A stretch of 6,046 nt of DNA from Halothiobacillus neapolitanus (GCA_020722165.1 DYLI01000046.1:1-6046), one strand, 5' to 3'; positions 1 through 6,033 are shown, numbered from the stretch's first letter. The notes: generated by a model not told the origin, from the sequence alone. Program-made: numbers and translations.

Positions 1-1544
1 GTGATGTCGTACACCACGCGCGATATGCCGCGTGTTTCATTCACAATGCGACGGCAGACCAGATCGAGGAAATCGTAAGGCAGGTGCGCCCAGCGTGCGG
101 TCATGAAATCGATGGTCTCGACGGCGCGCAAGGCCACCACATAGTCATAACGCCGTCCGTCGCCCATCACACCGACCGAGCGCACGGGCAGGAACACGGC
201 AAACGCCTGCGAAGTTTTATCGTACAAATCATGCTTGCGCAGCTCTTCAATAAAAATCGCATCGGCTTTGCGCAATAAATCGGCATAGTCCTTTTTCACT
301 TCGCCGAGAATGCGCACGCCCAAGCCGGGGCCGGGGAAGGGATGGCGGTACACCATGTCATATGGCAAGCCGAGTTCCAGACCCAGCTTGCGCACCTCGT
401 CCTTGAATAGTTCGCGCAGTGGCTCAAGCAATTTCAAACGCATGTGCGCGGGCAAGCCGCCAACGTTGTGATGTGACTTAATCACATGCGCCTTGCCGGT
501 TTTGCTGCCTGCCGATTCGATCACGTCCGGGTAAATCGTGCCCTGCGCCAGCCACATGGCATTGGGCAGTTTGTTGGATTCTTCCTCGAAGATTTCCACG
601 AACACGCGACCAATGATCTTGCGCTTGGCTTCAGGGTCGGCCTCGCCTGCCAATTCGCCTAAAAAACGCGCCTCAGCATTGACGCGGATCACGCGGATGC
701 CCATGTGTTTGGCAAACGTGGCCATCACCTGATCGCCTTCATCCAGACGCAGTAGGCCGTTATCGACAAATACACAGGTGAGCTGGTCGCCAATGGCGCG
801 GTGCAACAAGGCTGCCACCACGGAGGAATCGACCCCGCCGGACAAGCCCAAAATAACTTCATCCGTGCCCACTTGGGCGCGAATTTTGGCAATGCTTTCT
901 TCGATGATATTCGCCGGAGTCCACAAGCCCGCACAGCCGCAAATTTCATGCACAAAACGATTCAGGATACGCTCGCCCTGGTGCGTGTGGGTGACTTCGG
1001 GGTGGAATTGCACGCCGTAATAATGCCGCGCTTCATCGGCCATGCCTGCAATCGGCGCGCCATCGGAACTTGCCATCAGCTTAAAGCCAGCGGGCAACTC
1101 GACCACGCGGTCGCCGTGGCTCATCCATACGTCCAACAGGCCGTAACCTTCGGCGGTTTTGTGATCTTCAATATCCTTGAGCAAGGCGGTATGCCCGTGA
1201 GCGCGCGCTTGGGCAAAGCCAAATTCCTGATGGTCACTGGTTTCTACCTTGCCGCCCAACTGCGCCGCCATGGTCTGCATACCGTAGCAAATGCCCAGTA
1301 CTGGCACGCCAAGCTGAAACACCGCATCGGGAGCACGCGGCGGATTGTCTTCCGTCACCGACTCCGGGCCACCGGAAAGAATCACGCCCTTGGGCGCAAA
1401 GTCACGTATCGCGGCATCACTCATATCCCACGGGTGCAATTCGCAAAAAACGCCGGCTTCACGCACGCGGCGGGCGATGAGCTGGGTGTATTGCGAACCG
1501 AAATCGAGAATCAGGATACGGTCAGAATGAATATCGTGCTGCAT
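1..1544 (-). CDS. guaA: GMP synthase (glutamine-hydrolysing), 3' end cut by the window edge
   Basis: Converts XMP to GMP using ATP and glutamine, the last step of guanine nucleotide synthesis, in the cytoplasm. The minus strand reads without a break for 514 codons from ATG at 1544. The class I glutamine amidotransferase domain comes first (about residues 9-200): nucleophile Cys86 in GICYGMQ, with His181 and Glu183 in FHPEV completing the triad. The ATP pyrophosphatase domain follows, with its P-loop SGGVDSS at 235-241. The C-terminal dimerisation domain carries HPFPGPGLGVRI (401-412) and ends at VVYDI. E. coli GuaA has 525 residues and continues about 11 residues past this point, so only the extreme C-terminus is missing. 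An in-frame stop lies shortly upstream and no other plausible start exists, although the Shine-Dalgarno sequence is weak. guaB lies 138 bp upstream in the same direction, so the two genes may be cotranscribed. Identification is certain. Confidence 0.97.
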   Translation of the reverse strand, partial: MQHDIHSDRILILDFGSQYTQLIARRVREAGVFCELHPWDMSDAAIRDFAPKGVILSGGPESVTEDNPPRAPDAVFQLGVPVLGICYGMQTMAAQLGGKVETSDHQEFGFAQARAHGHTALLKDIEDHKTAEGYGLLDVWMSHGDRVVELPAGFKLMASSDGAPIAGMADEARHYYGVQFHPEVTHTHQGERILNRFVHEICGCAGLWTPANIIEESIAKIRAQVGTDEVILGLSGGVDSSVVAALLHRAIGDQLTCVFVDNGLLRLDEGDQVMATFAKHMGIRVIRVNAEARFLGELAGEADPEAKRKIIGRVFVEIFEEESNKLPNAMWLAQGTIYPDVIESAGSKTGKAHVIKSHHNVGGLPAHMRLKLLEPLRELFKDEVRKLGLELGLPYDMVYRHPFPGPGLGVRILGEVKKDYADLLRKADAIFIEELRKHDLYDKTSQAFAVFLPVRSVGVMGDGRRYDYVVALRAVETIDFMTARWAHLPYDFLDLVCRRIVNETRGISRVVYDI

Positions 1545-1589
1545 GGGGTCGCCAATAAATTAAATAATGAAGTAGCCAAAAACAGTTAA

Positions 1590-1662
1590 GCCACAGAGAA
1601 CACAGAGTGCACAGAGTTAAAACAATCCGTTCATTCTCTGCGTGCTCTGTGTTCTCTGTGGC
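1590..1662. repeat. CACAGAG-rich inverted repeat between guaB and guaA
   Basis: Two 26-bp arms (1591-1616 and 1636-1661) are inverted copies, matching at 23 of 26 positions, with the outer 17 bp perfect. A further G-C pair at 1590/1662 extends the stem, and the loop is 19 nt. The left arm contains CACAGAG three times at a 9-bp period (1592, 1601, 1610). An RNA copy would form a long hairpin in the guaB-guaA transcript. On the minus strand the stem is followed by CTTAACTG before five T residues, so it is not a canonical intrinsic terminator. From memory, CACAGAG palindromes of this type are dispersed in intergenic regions of many proteobacterial genomes, which suggests a REP-like or MITE-like repeat rather than a gene-specific regulator. 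It could still damp guaA expression or affect mRNA stability. Confidence 0.85.
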
Positions 1663-1682
1663 AAAAGTGTTTGATTAAAGAA

Positions 1683-3143
1683 TCAATCCATACGGTAGTT
1701 GGGTGCTTCTTTGGTGATTTGCACATCATGCACATGGCTTTCGCGCAAGCCGGCGGAAGTTACGCGCACAAACGACGGCTTGGTACGCAGTTGCTCAATA
1801 TCCGCACACCCCACATACCCCATGCCGGAGCGCAATCCGCCCATCAATTGATGCACAATCGCTGCCATTGGGCCTTTGTAGGGCACGCGACCTTCAATGC
1901 CTTCTGGCACTAGTTTATCGGCAGCGTTTTCACTCTGGAAATAGCGATCCGACGAGCCTTGCTGCATGGCGCCAATCGAACCCATGCCGCGATAGGCCTT
2001 GTAGGAACGCCCCTGGTACAGTTCAACCTCGCCCGGCGCTTCTTCCGTACCGGCGAACATACCGCCGACCATTACGCAATCCGCTCCTGCGACCATCGCT
2101 TTGACCAAATCGCCGGAGAAACGAATGCCGCCATCGGCAATCATCGGCACACCCGTGCCTTCCAAGGCTTTGGACACATTTTTAATCGCAGTAATTTGTG
2201 GCACGCCAACACCAGCCACAATGCGCGTGGTGCAAATCGAACCCGGGCCAATGCCGACTTTCACACCATCCGCCCCGGCCTTGACCAAATCAAGCGCCGC
2301 CGCACCGGTGGCAATATTGCCACCGATCACCTGCACCTGCGGGTAGGTTTGTTTAATCCAACGCACGCGATCCAACACACCTTGCGAATGGCCATGCGCG
2401 GTATCAACCACAATCGCATCCACACCCGCCTCAACCAAGGCGGTCACACGCGCTTCGGTGTCCGCCCCCGTGCCCACCGCCGCACCTACCCGCAGGCTAC
2501 CGTAGCTATCTTTTGAGGCATTCGGGAAATCGGTAGATTTCTGAATATCCTTCACGGTAATCATGCCGCAGAGATGAAAGGCAGCATTCACCACCAGAAT
2601 CTTTTCAATGCGATGCTTGTGCAACAGCCCCAGAACCTCGTCACGGCTGGCACCTTCCTGCACCGTGACCAGCTTGTCGCGCCCGGTCATCACCGAGCTG
2701 ACCGGAGCGTCCAGTTGTGTCTCAAAGCGCACATCACGATGGGTGACAATACCAACCAGATTGACACCATCCACGACTGGAAAGCCGGAGATATTGTGAT
2801 AGCTCGCCATTTGATTGACTTCACGAATCGTTGATTGCGGTGTGACGGTAATCGGATCCTTAATCACGCCACTTTCGTATTTTTTCACCTTGCGTACATG
2901 GCTGGCCTGCTGCTCGGCATTCATGTTTTTATGAATAATGCCGATACCGCCCTCTTGGGCAAGGGCAATGGCCAACGCGGCTTCGGTTACCGTATCCATG
3001 GCCGCAGACACCATTGGGATATTCAGCGCAATGTCGCGCGTGAAGCGTGTAACCAGAGAAACATCGCGCGGCAATACAATGGAGTGCGCGGGGACGAGGA
3101 GTACATCGTCGAAGGTTAGGCCTTCTTCAAGAATGCGAACCAT
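1683..3143 (-). CDS. guaB: Inosine-5'-monophosphate dehydrogenase
   Basis: Oxidises IMP to XMP with NAD+, the committed step of guanine nucleotide synthesis, as a cytoplasmic tetramer or octamer. The protein has 486 residues (E. coli 488). It opens with the family's LTFDDVLLVPAHS, then the (beta/alpha)8 barrel interrupted by a pair of CBS domains (roughly residues 93-205). The NAD-site Asp lies in VDTAHGHS (Asp248). The catalytic loop GSICTT contains Cys304, the residue that forms the thioimidate with IMP. IADGGIR (335-341) supplies phosphate-binding residues, and the flap carries Arg400-Tyr401 followed by EGRVPYKG. ATG at 3143 is chosen because it aligns with the E. coli start and follows AAAGGAAAG at 3152-3160; an in-frame TTG at 3167 would add eight non-conserved residues. 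A good sigma70-type promoter lies just upstream. guaA follows 138 bp downstream. Nothing about the protein is unusual. Confidence 0.98.
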   Translation of the reverse strand: MVRILEEGLTFDDVLLVPAHSIVLPRDVSLVTRFTRDIALNIPMVSAAMDTVTEAALAIALAQEGGIGIIHKNMNAEQQASHVRKVKKYESGVIKDPITVTPQSTIREVNQMASYHNISGFPVVDGVNLVGIVTHRDVRFETQLDAPVSSVMTGRDKLVTVQEGASRDEVLGLLHKHRIEKILVVNAAFHLCGMITVKDIQKSTDFPNASKDSYGSLRVGAAVGTGADTEARVTALVEAGVDAIVVDTAHGHSQGVLDRVRWIKQTYPQVQVIGGNIATGAAALDLVKAGADGVKVGIGPGSICTTRIVAGVGVPQITAIKNVSKALEGTGVPMIADGGIRFSGDLVKAMVAGADCVMVGGMFAGTEEAPGEVELYQGRSYKAYRGMGSIGAMQQGSSDRYFQSENAADKLVPEGIEGRVPYKGPMAAIVHQLMGGLRSGMGYVGCADIEQLRTKPSFVRVTSAGLRESHVHDVQITKEAPNYRMD

Positions 3144-3175
3144 AAGATAGACTTTCCTTTGCAACAATTTTTACG

Positions 3176-3204
3176 ATTATAGAGATTGACCCAAGCCGGG
3201 TAAA
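3176..3204 (-). promoter_or_regulatory. Predicted sigma70-type promoter of guaB
   Basis: On the minus strand a perfect -10 hexamer TATAAT (3176-3181) lies exactly 17 bp from TTTACC (3199-3204), which matches the -35 consensus at four of six positions. Transcription would begin near 3169, giving a leader of about 26 nt before the guaB ATG. That is too short for a riboswitch. I see no convincing PurR-type operator around it. Prediction from sequence only. Confidence 0.65.
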
Positions 3205-3214
3205 CTCAATATTG
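3186..3214 (+). promoter_or_regulatory. Weak candidate promoter for the lipoprotein gene
   Basis: On the plus strand TTGACC (3186-3191) matches the -35 consensus at five of six positions. The best -10 candidates around 3208-3214 (AATATT or ATATTG) are poor. The site would overlap the guaB promoter on the other strand, so the two could compete. A second poor candidate pairs TTGGAA (3212) with TATTCA (3236). The gene must have a promoter somewhere in this 131-bp gap, since its upstream neighbour is divergent, but which one is uncertain. Confidence 0.25.
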
Positions 3215-3263
3215 GAATTGGTCGAATACAAAAACTATTCAAGCCCCCCAAACGTCAACCCAC

Positions 3264-3268
3264 GAGGA
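3264..3268 (+). promoter_or_regulatory. Ribosome binding site fixing the lipoprotein start
   Basis: GAGGA sits 6 nt before the ATG at 3275, an ideal spacing. This favours 3275 over the longer in-frame reading from TTG at 3212, which would put 21 hydrophilic residues in front of the signal peptide. Confidence 0.75.
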
Positions 3269-3274
3269 TATGAG

Positions 3275-3601
3275 ATGAACCCACGCGCCATGTTCAAGAC
3301 TTTATCAATCGCCACTGCACTGGCTTTGATGACCGCTTGCGCCAGCATGCCTGAGTCAACAGGTTCAGCGGATGCTTACGAAAAGGCGCTTTCCGAAGCC
3401 AAAACATCACAAGCTGCCGCCAAGAAAGCCAATAATCAATGGTTCTATAAAGAAGATTTGGTCAAGCAGGCTGAAACTGCTGCCGCTGCCGGTGACTATG
3501 CCAAAGCAACCAAGCTGGCGGAAAAGGCTAAATTCCAGGGCGACATGGCAGTGAAACAAGCCGCCGAACAGAAAAATGCCGGCCCTTACCCGACACGCTA
3601 A
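3275..3601 (+). CDS. Small putative outer-membrane lipoprotein, helical-repeat (DUF4398-like) type
   Basis: A 108-residue protein. Residues 1-21 form a lipoprotein signal peptide: Arg4 and Lys8, then a hydrophobic stretch (about 10-19) ending LMTAC, so Cys22 would be lipidated. Met at -3 is an unusual lipobox residue, but the rest fits. Ala at +2 predicts outer-membrane sorting. The mature part is rich in Ala, Lys and Glu and looks like two amphipathic helices (about 34-54 and 59-100) joined around NQWFYKEDL, with GDYAKATKLAEKAK (73-86). That resembles DUF4398 proteins and, from memory, small SoxXA-binding (SoxK-like) proteins of sulfur oxidisers. The tail is NAGPYPTR. The function is unknown and neither resemblance is proven. 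It is transcribed divergently from guaB and ends at the terminator at 3622-3651, so it looks monocistronic. The lipoprotein call is firm; the family is tentative. Confidence 0.85.
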   Translation: MNPRAMFKTLSIATALALMTACASMPESTGSADAYEKALSEAKTSQAAAKKANNQWFYKEDLVKQAETAAAAGDYAKATKLAEKAKFQGDMAVKQAAEQKNAGPYPTR

Positions 3602-3621
3602 TTTTTCACATACGCGCTAAC

Positions 3622-3651
3622 AAAAACGCCGGCTTGTTATCCGGCGTTTTT
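3622..3651. terminator. Bidirectional intrinsic terminator between convergent genes
   Basis: An 11-bp perfect inverted repeat (AAAAACGCCGG at 3622-3632 and its complement at 3641-3651) encloses an 8-nt loop. On the plus strand the GC stem runs into seven T residues (3647-3653), ending the lipoprotein transcript 21 nt after its stop codon. On the minus strand the same stem ends in five T residues, serving the glutathione-reductase-like gene whose stop lies at 3668. Confidence 0.93.
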
Positions 3652-3667
3652 TTATGTCAATAAAAAC

Positions 3668-5041
3668 TCAATCCAAGCGATCCGAGGCTTTGAGCGTCAC
3701 CAGTTCTTCACTGCTTGTGGGGTGAATGGCTACGGTATTGTCGAAATCCGCCTTGGTCAGACCGGCTTTCACCGCGACCGCAAAGCCTTGCAACATCTCA
3801 TCGGCACCATCACCGATAATATGAATGCCGACTACCTTTTCATCCACGCCTGCACACACCAGCTTCATGGCCGTCGGTGACTTGTGGGCAGCCATGGCAT
3901 ATTTCATCGGCGTAAACCCGGTCTGGTAAACGCTTACCGCTGTACCAAACTCCTCCCGCGCCTGAGCCTCGGTGAGACCCACACTACCCATCGGCGGATG
4001 AGAAAACACCACGCTCGGCACATTGTTGTAATCCAGCTTGGCGTGGGTTTGACCCGCAAACAAACGCATCATCAAACGTCGCCCTGCCGCCACCGCCACC
4101 GGAGTAAGCGCTAAGCGCCCGGTCATATCGCCAATCGCGTAGATACCTGGCACATTGGTGTTTTGATACTCATCCGTCGGCACAAAACCATTGGGCTGCA
4201 CTTCAATACCCGCCGCTTCGAGACCAATGGACGCCGTATTTGGCTTGCGCCCCGCCGCCCAAATCACACAATCAAATGCGCCAAGTGTTTTGTCTTCTGC
4301 GCCGTCAATCACGATACCGTCGTCGGTCTTGCGCAATCCGGAGGTTTTGAACGGCATATGCAGCTCAATACCTTCATGCAGCATGTGCTGACTCAGAGTT
4401 TCGCTCAACATCAAATCGAAAGGCATCAGCACACGTGGCGCAATATCAGCCACCGTCACTTCCGCACCAAATGAGCGCATCAACCCGGCAATTTCCACGC
4501 CGATATAGCCACCGCCCAAAATCGCTACGCGCTTGGGCAACTCATCCAGCGCAAAAAAACCATCCGAAGTAATCCCCAATTCCGCCCCCGCAACCGGCGG
4601 CACAAACGGATGCCCGCCTGTACTGAGTACGATATGTGGCGCGCTGTATTCAACGCCGCCCACTTCGACTGTGTTTGCATTAACCAATCGGCCGTAGCCC
4701 TTGACCAACTCAATACCCAAATCCTTGGTGGCATAGCCCTCCCACCAGTCGCCAATGCCTTTCACCCGAGCGCGGCGCGCATCCACCAGTTTTTTCCACG
4801 AAAAGCTTTTCACTTCAACATCAAAGCCAAAACCCGCTGCATTACGCAAGCTTTCGGCTACTTGCGAGCCGTACCACATCAGCTTTTTCGGCACGCAGCC
4901 CAGATTCACGCAGGTTCCACCCAAAGCATGAGGCTCAATCAACGCCACGCGCTTACCCAGTTGTGCTGCACGCTCCGCAGCGGCCAAACCGCCACTGCCG
5001 CCGCCTAATACAATCAAATCATAACCTTGGGTCGTACTCAT
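3668..5041 (-). CDS. gor: Glutathione-disulfide reductase family flavoprotein, possibly NADH-linked glutathione amide reductase
   Basis: Reduces oxidised glutathione, or a derivative of it, with a nicotinamide nucleotide through FAD and a redox disulfide; cytoplasmic homodimer. The protein has 457 residues (E. coli Gor 450). FAD motif GGGSGG is at 13-18, and redox Cys44/Cys49 lie in GGTCVNLGCVPKK. The nucleotide motif GGGYIG is at 176-181, the second FAD motif GIYAIGD at 299-305, and the catalytic dimer-interface pair His440/Glu445 in HPTSSEE. Two oddities: Asp199 ends the second strand of the nucleotide fold, and both arginines that bind the NADPH phosphate in E. coli (198, 204) are Ile and Met here, suggesting NADH use. 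Glu23 also stands where human GR has Arg37. Both fit a GarB-like glutathione amide reductase. The Prx-Grx gene upstream is its likely partner. The start at 5041 is argued under the RBS entry. The family is certain; substrate and cofactor are inferred. Confidence 0.95.
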   Translation of the reverse strand: MSTTQGYDLIVLGGGSGGLAAAERAAQLGKRVALIEPHALGGTCVNLGCVPKKLMWYGSQVAESLRNAAGFGFDVEVKSFSWKKLVDARRARVKGIGDWWEGYATKDLGIELVKGYGRLVNANTVEVGGVEYSAPHIVLSTGGHPFVPPVAGAELGITSDGFFALDELPKRVAILGGGYIGVEIAGLMRSFGAEVTVADIAPRVLMPFDLMLSETLSQHMLHEGIELHMPFKTSGLRKTDDGIVIDGAEDKTLGAFDCVIWAAGRKPNTASIGLEAAGIEVQPNGFVPTDEYQNTNVPGIYAIGDMTGRLALTPVAVAAGRRLMMRLFAGQTHAKLDYNNVPSVVFSHPPMGSVGLTEAQAREEFGTAVSVYQTGFTPMKYAMAAHKSPTAMKLVCAGVDEKVVGIHIIGDGADEMLQGFAVAVKAGLTKADFDNTVAIHPTSSEELVTLKASDRLD

Positions 5042-5044
5042 CAT

Positions 5045-5052
5045 CCTTCCTC
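5045..5052 (-). promoter_or_regulatory. Ribosome binding site deciding the reductase start
   Basis: On the minus strand GAGGAAGG precedes two adjacent ATG codons (5044 and 5041). GAGGA lies 6 nt before the second and 3 nt before the first, so 5041 is preferred, giving MSTTQGYDLI as in the family. The frame stays open upstream to ATG at 5254, but the extra 71 residues are encoded mostly by the palindromic repeat and resemble nothing in glutathione reductases. Confidence 0.75.
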
Positions 5053-5072
5053 TGTGGTTTTTTGAAATTAAA

Positions 5073-5218
5073 ATAGGCCTTACGCAAGACTGCCCATCGG
5101 GTAGCCCGGATGAAGCGAGGCGCAATCCGGGTAGGATTGTGCCAGGTTGAACTCTGCCCCGGATTAACATCCGGGCTACAAGCTTTGCCTTGATGGGGCT
5201 GTCTTGCGTAAATCCTAT
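5073..5218. repeat. MITE-like nested palindromic element between the Prx-Grx and reductase genes
   Basis: The ends are imperfect terminal inverted repeats of about 26 bp (5073-5098 and 5192-5218), sharing ATAGG, the 11-mer TTACGCAAGAC, and nearly identical GCCC/GCCCC-ATC segments. Inside lies a perfect 12-bp inverted pair, GTAGCCCGGATG at 5101-5112 against 5168-5179, and inside that an 8-bp pair, AATCCGGG at 5124-5131 against 5158-5165. The whole can fold into one long interrupted hairpin. The left half (5105-5131) can also form its own CCCGGAT/ATCCGGG hairpin. From memory, the core GTAGCCCGGAT...AATCCGGG is a widespread proteobacterial intergenic repeat. No transposase is encoded, so any movement would be in trans. 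A target-site duplication is not clear; the flanks are A/T-rich. It sits in the 239-bp gap of a probable two-gene operon. Confidence 0.8.
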
Positions 5219-5280
5219 AAAATTGCGGGCAGCCCCAGCCACCCGCGTGGTCAAATTATGAGCTTAGTTGCAAGACATAC

Positions 5281-6021
5281 TTATGACTTCGCAGCAAACC
5301 AGGCCGCTAAATCATCCGAACCGCCAATATGCTTACCGTCGATAAACACCTGCGGCACGCTTTCACGCCCGGTGGCTGCACGCAAGCCGCGCAACGTAAT
5401 CTCATCGCCACCCACGGTCACTTCATCAAAGACCATGCCCGCATCCGCCAGCATACCCTTGGCGCGCGCGCAGAATGGGCAACCGTCGCGGCTAAACACC
5501 AGCACTGAAGCAGGCTTTTTCGCGCCCGGCGCAAGGTAATCCATCATCGTATCCGCATCGGAAACTTCATACGGATCGCCCGGCACATTCGGTTCGATAA
5601 ACATTTTTTCGATTACGCCGTCACGCACCAACATGGAGTAACGCCATGAGCGCTTGCCAAAGCCAAGATCGTCCTTATCCACCAACAAGCCCATGCCTTC
5701 GGTAAACTCGCCGTTGCCATCCGGCAAAAAGGTAATATGCGGTGCGCCCTGATCTTTCGCCCACTCATTCATCACGAAGGTATCGTTGACCGACATACAC
5801 ACAATGCTGTCCACACCATTGGCAAAAAACAGTGGCGCAAGCTCGTTAAAGCGCGGCACATGGCTGGATGAACAGGTTGGCGTAAATGCACCCGGCAGCG
5901 AAAACACGATCACAGTTTTGCCCTTGAACACATCATCCGTGCTCACATCCACCCACGCATTGTTCTGGCGGGTATGGAACACAACATTCGGCACCTTCTG
6001 GCCTTCACGATTTTCAAACAT
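5281..6021 (-). CDS. Peroxiredoxin-glutaredoxin fusion peroxidase (PGdx / GarA type)
   Basis: Reduces hydrogen peroxide and alkyl hydroperoxides in the cytoplasm using glutathione or a related thiol; the fused glutaredoxin recycles the peroxiredoxin. The protein has 246 residues, close to Haemophilus influenzae PGdx (about 241). The Prx5-type domain (about 1-165) shows the active site PGAFTPTC, with Pro43, Thr47 and peroxidatic Cys50, plus Arg127 in GKRSWRY. The Grx domain (about 170-246) has CPFC (Cys181/Cys184), the cis-Pro loop SVPQVFIDG (Pro223) and the glutathione-site GGSDDL. The linker is short (LAPGAKKPA). ATG at 6021 is preferred over GTG at 6027 on RBS spacing. The glutathione-reductase-like gene lies 239 bp downstream in the same direction, the arrangement of garA-garB in Chromatium gracile as I recall it. 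The promoter lies beyond the right edge, so regulation (OxyR, for example) cannot be judged. Confidence 0.96.
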   Translation of the reverse strand: MFENREGQKVPNVVFHTRQNNAWVDVSTDDVFKGKTVIVFSLPGAFTPTCSSSHVPRFNELAPLFFANGVDSIVCMSVNDTFVMNEWAKDQGAPHITFLPDGNGEFTEGMGLLVDKDDLGFGKRSWRYSMLVRDGVIEKMFIEPNVPGDPYEVSDADTMMDYLAPGAKKPASVLVFSRDGCPFCARAKGMLADAGMVFDEVTVGGDEITLRGLRAATGRESVPQVFIDGKHIGGSDDLAAWFAAKS

Positions 6022-6029
6022 AATCACGA

Positions 6030-6033
6030 CCTC
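6030..6033 (-). promoter_or_regulatory. Ribosome binding site deciding the Prx-Grx start
   Basis: GAGG on the minus strand lies 8 nt before ATG at 6021 but only 2 nt before the in-frame GTG at 6027. The ATG is therefore the likely start, and the longer version adds only Met-Ile. Confidence 0.65.

Noticed and set aside
801..1589. 262-codon open frame on the plus strand
   Set aside because: It lies antisense to guaA, whose minus-strand reading is unbroken and fully conserved. Its translation shows no recognisable domain; a codon-bias shadow.
1959..2516. 185-codon plus-strand open frame
   Set aside because: Antisense to the catalytic domain of guaB; Arg/His-rich composition typical of a shadow frame.
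3144..3167. Upstream TTG start for guaB (eight extra residues)
   Set aside because: The extension would start at the rare codon TTG, is not conserved, and overlaps the RBS of the ATG at 3143.
3144..3274. Purine riboswitch or PurR operator upstream of guaB
   Set aside because: The predicted leader is about 26 nt, too short for a riboswitch, and no good ACGCAAACG-type palindrome is present.
4610..5008. 132-codon plus-strand open frame
   Set aside because: Antisense to the reductase N-terminal half, no family resemblance.
5049..5057. CCACAGAGG before the reductase start as another copy of the guaB-guaA CACAGAG repeat
   Set aside because: Only about eight bases match, there is no second arm, and the sequence is explained in part by the ribosome binding site.
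5225..5246. Hairpin GCGGG/CCCGC after the Prx-Grx stop as an intrinsic terminator
   Set aside because: The stem is only 5 bp with a 12-nt loop, and the minus-strand tail is AATTTTAT rather than a T run; too weak to call, though it could contribute to operon uncoupling.
5230..5276. CAGCCCCA (5230-5237) and GCAAGAC (5270-5276) as extra decayed copies of the element's terminal repeat
   Set aside because: Matches of 7-8 bases with the wrong spacing; chance cannot be excluded.
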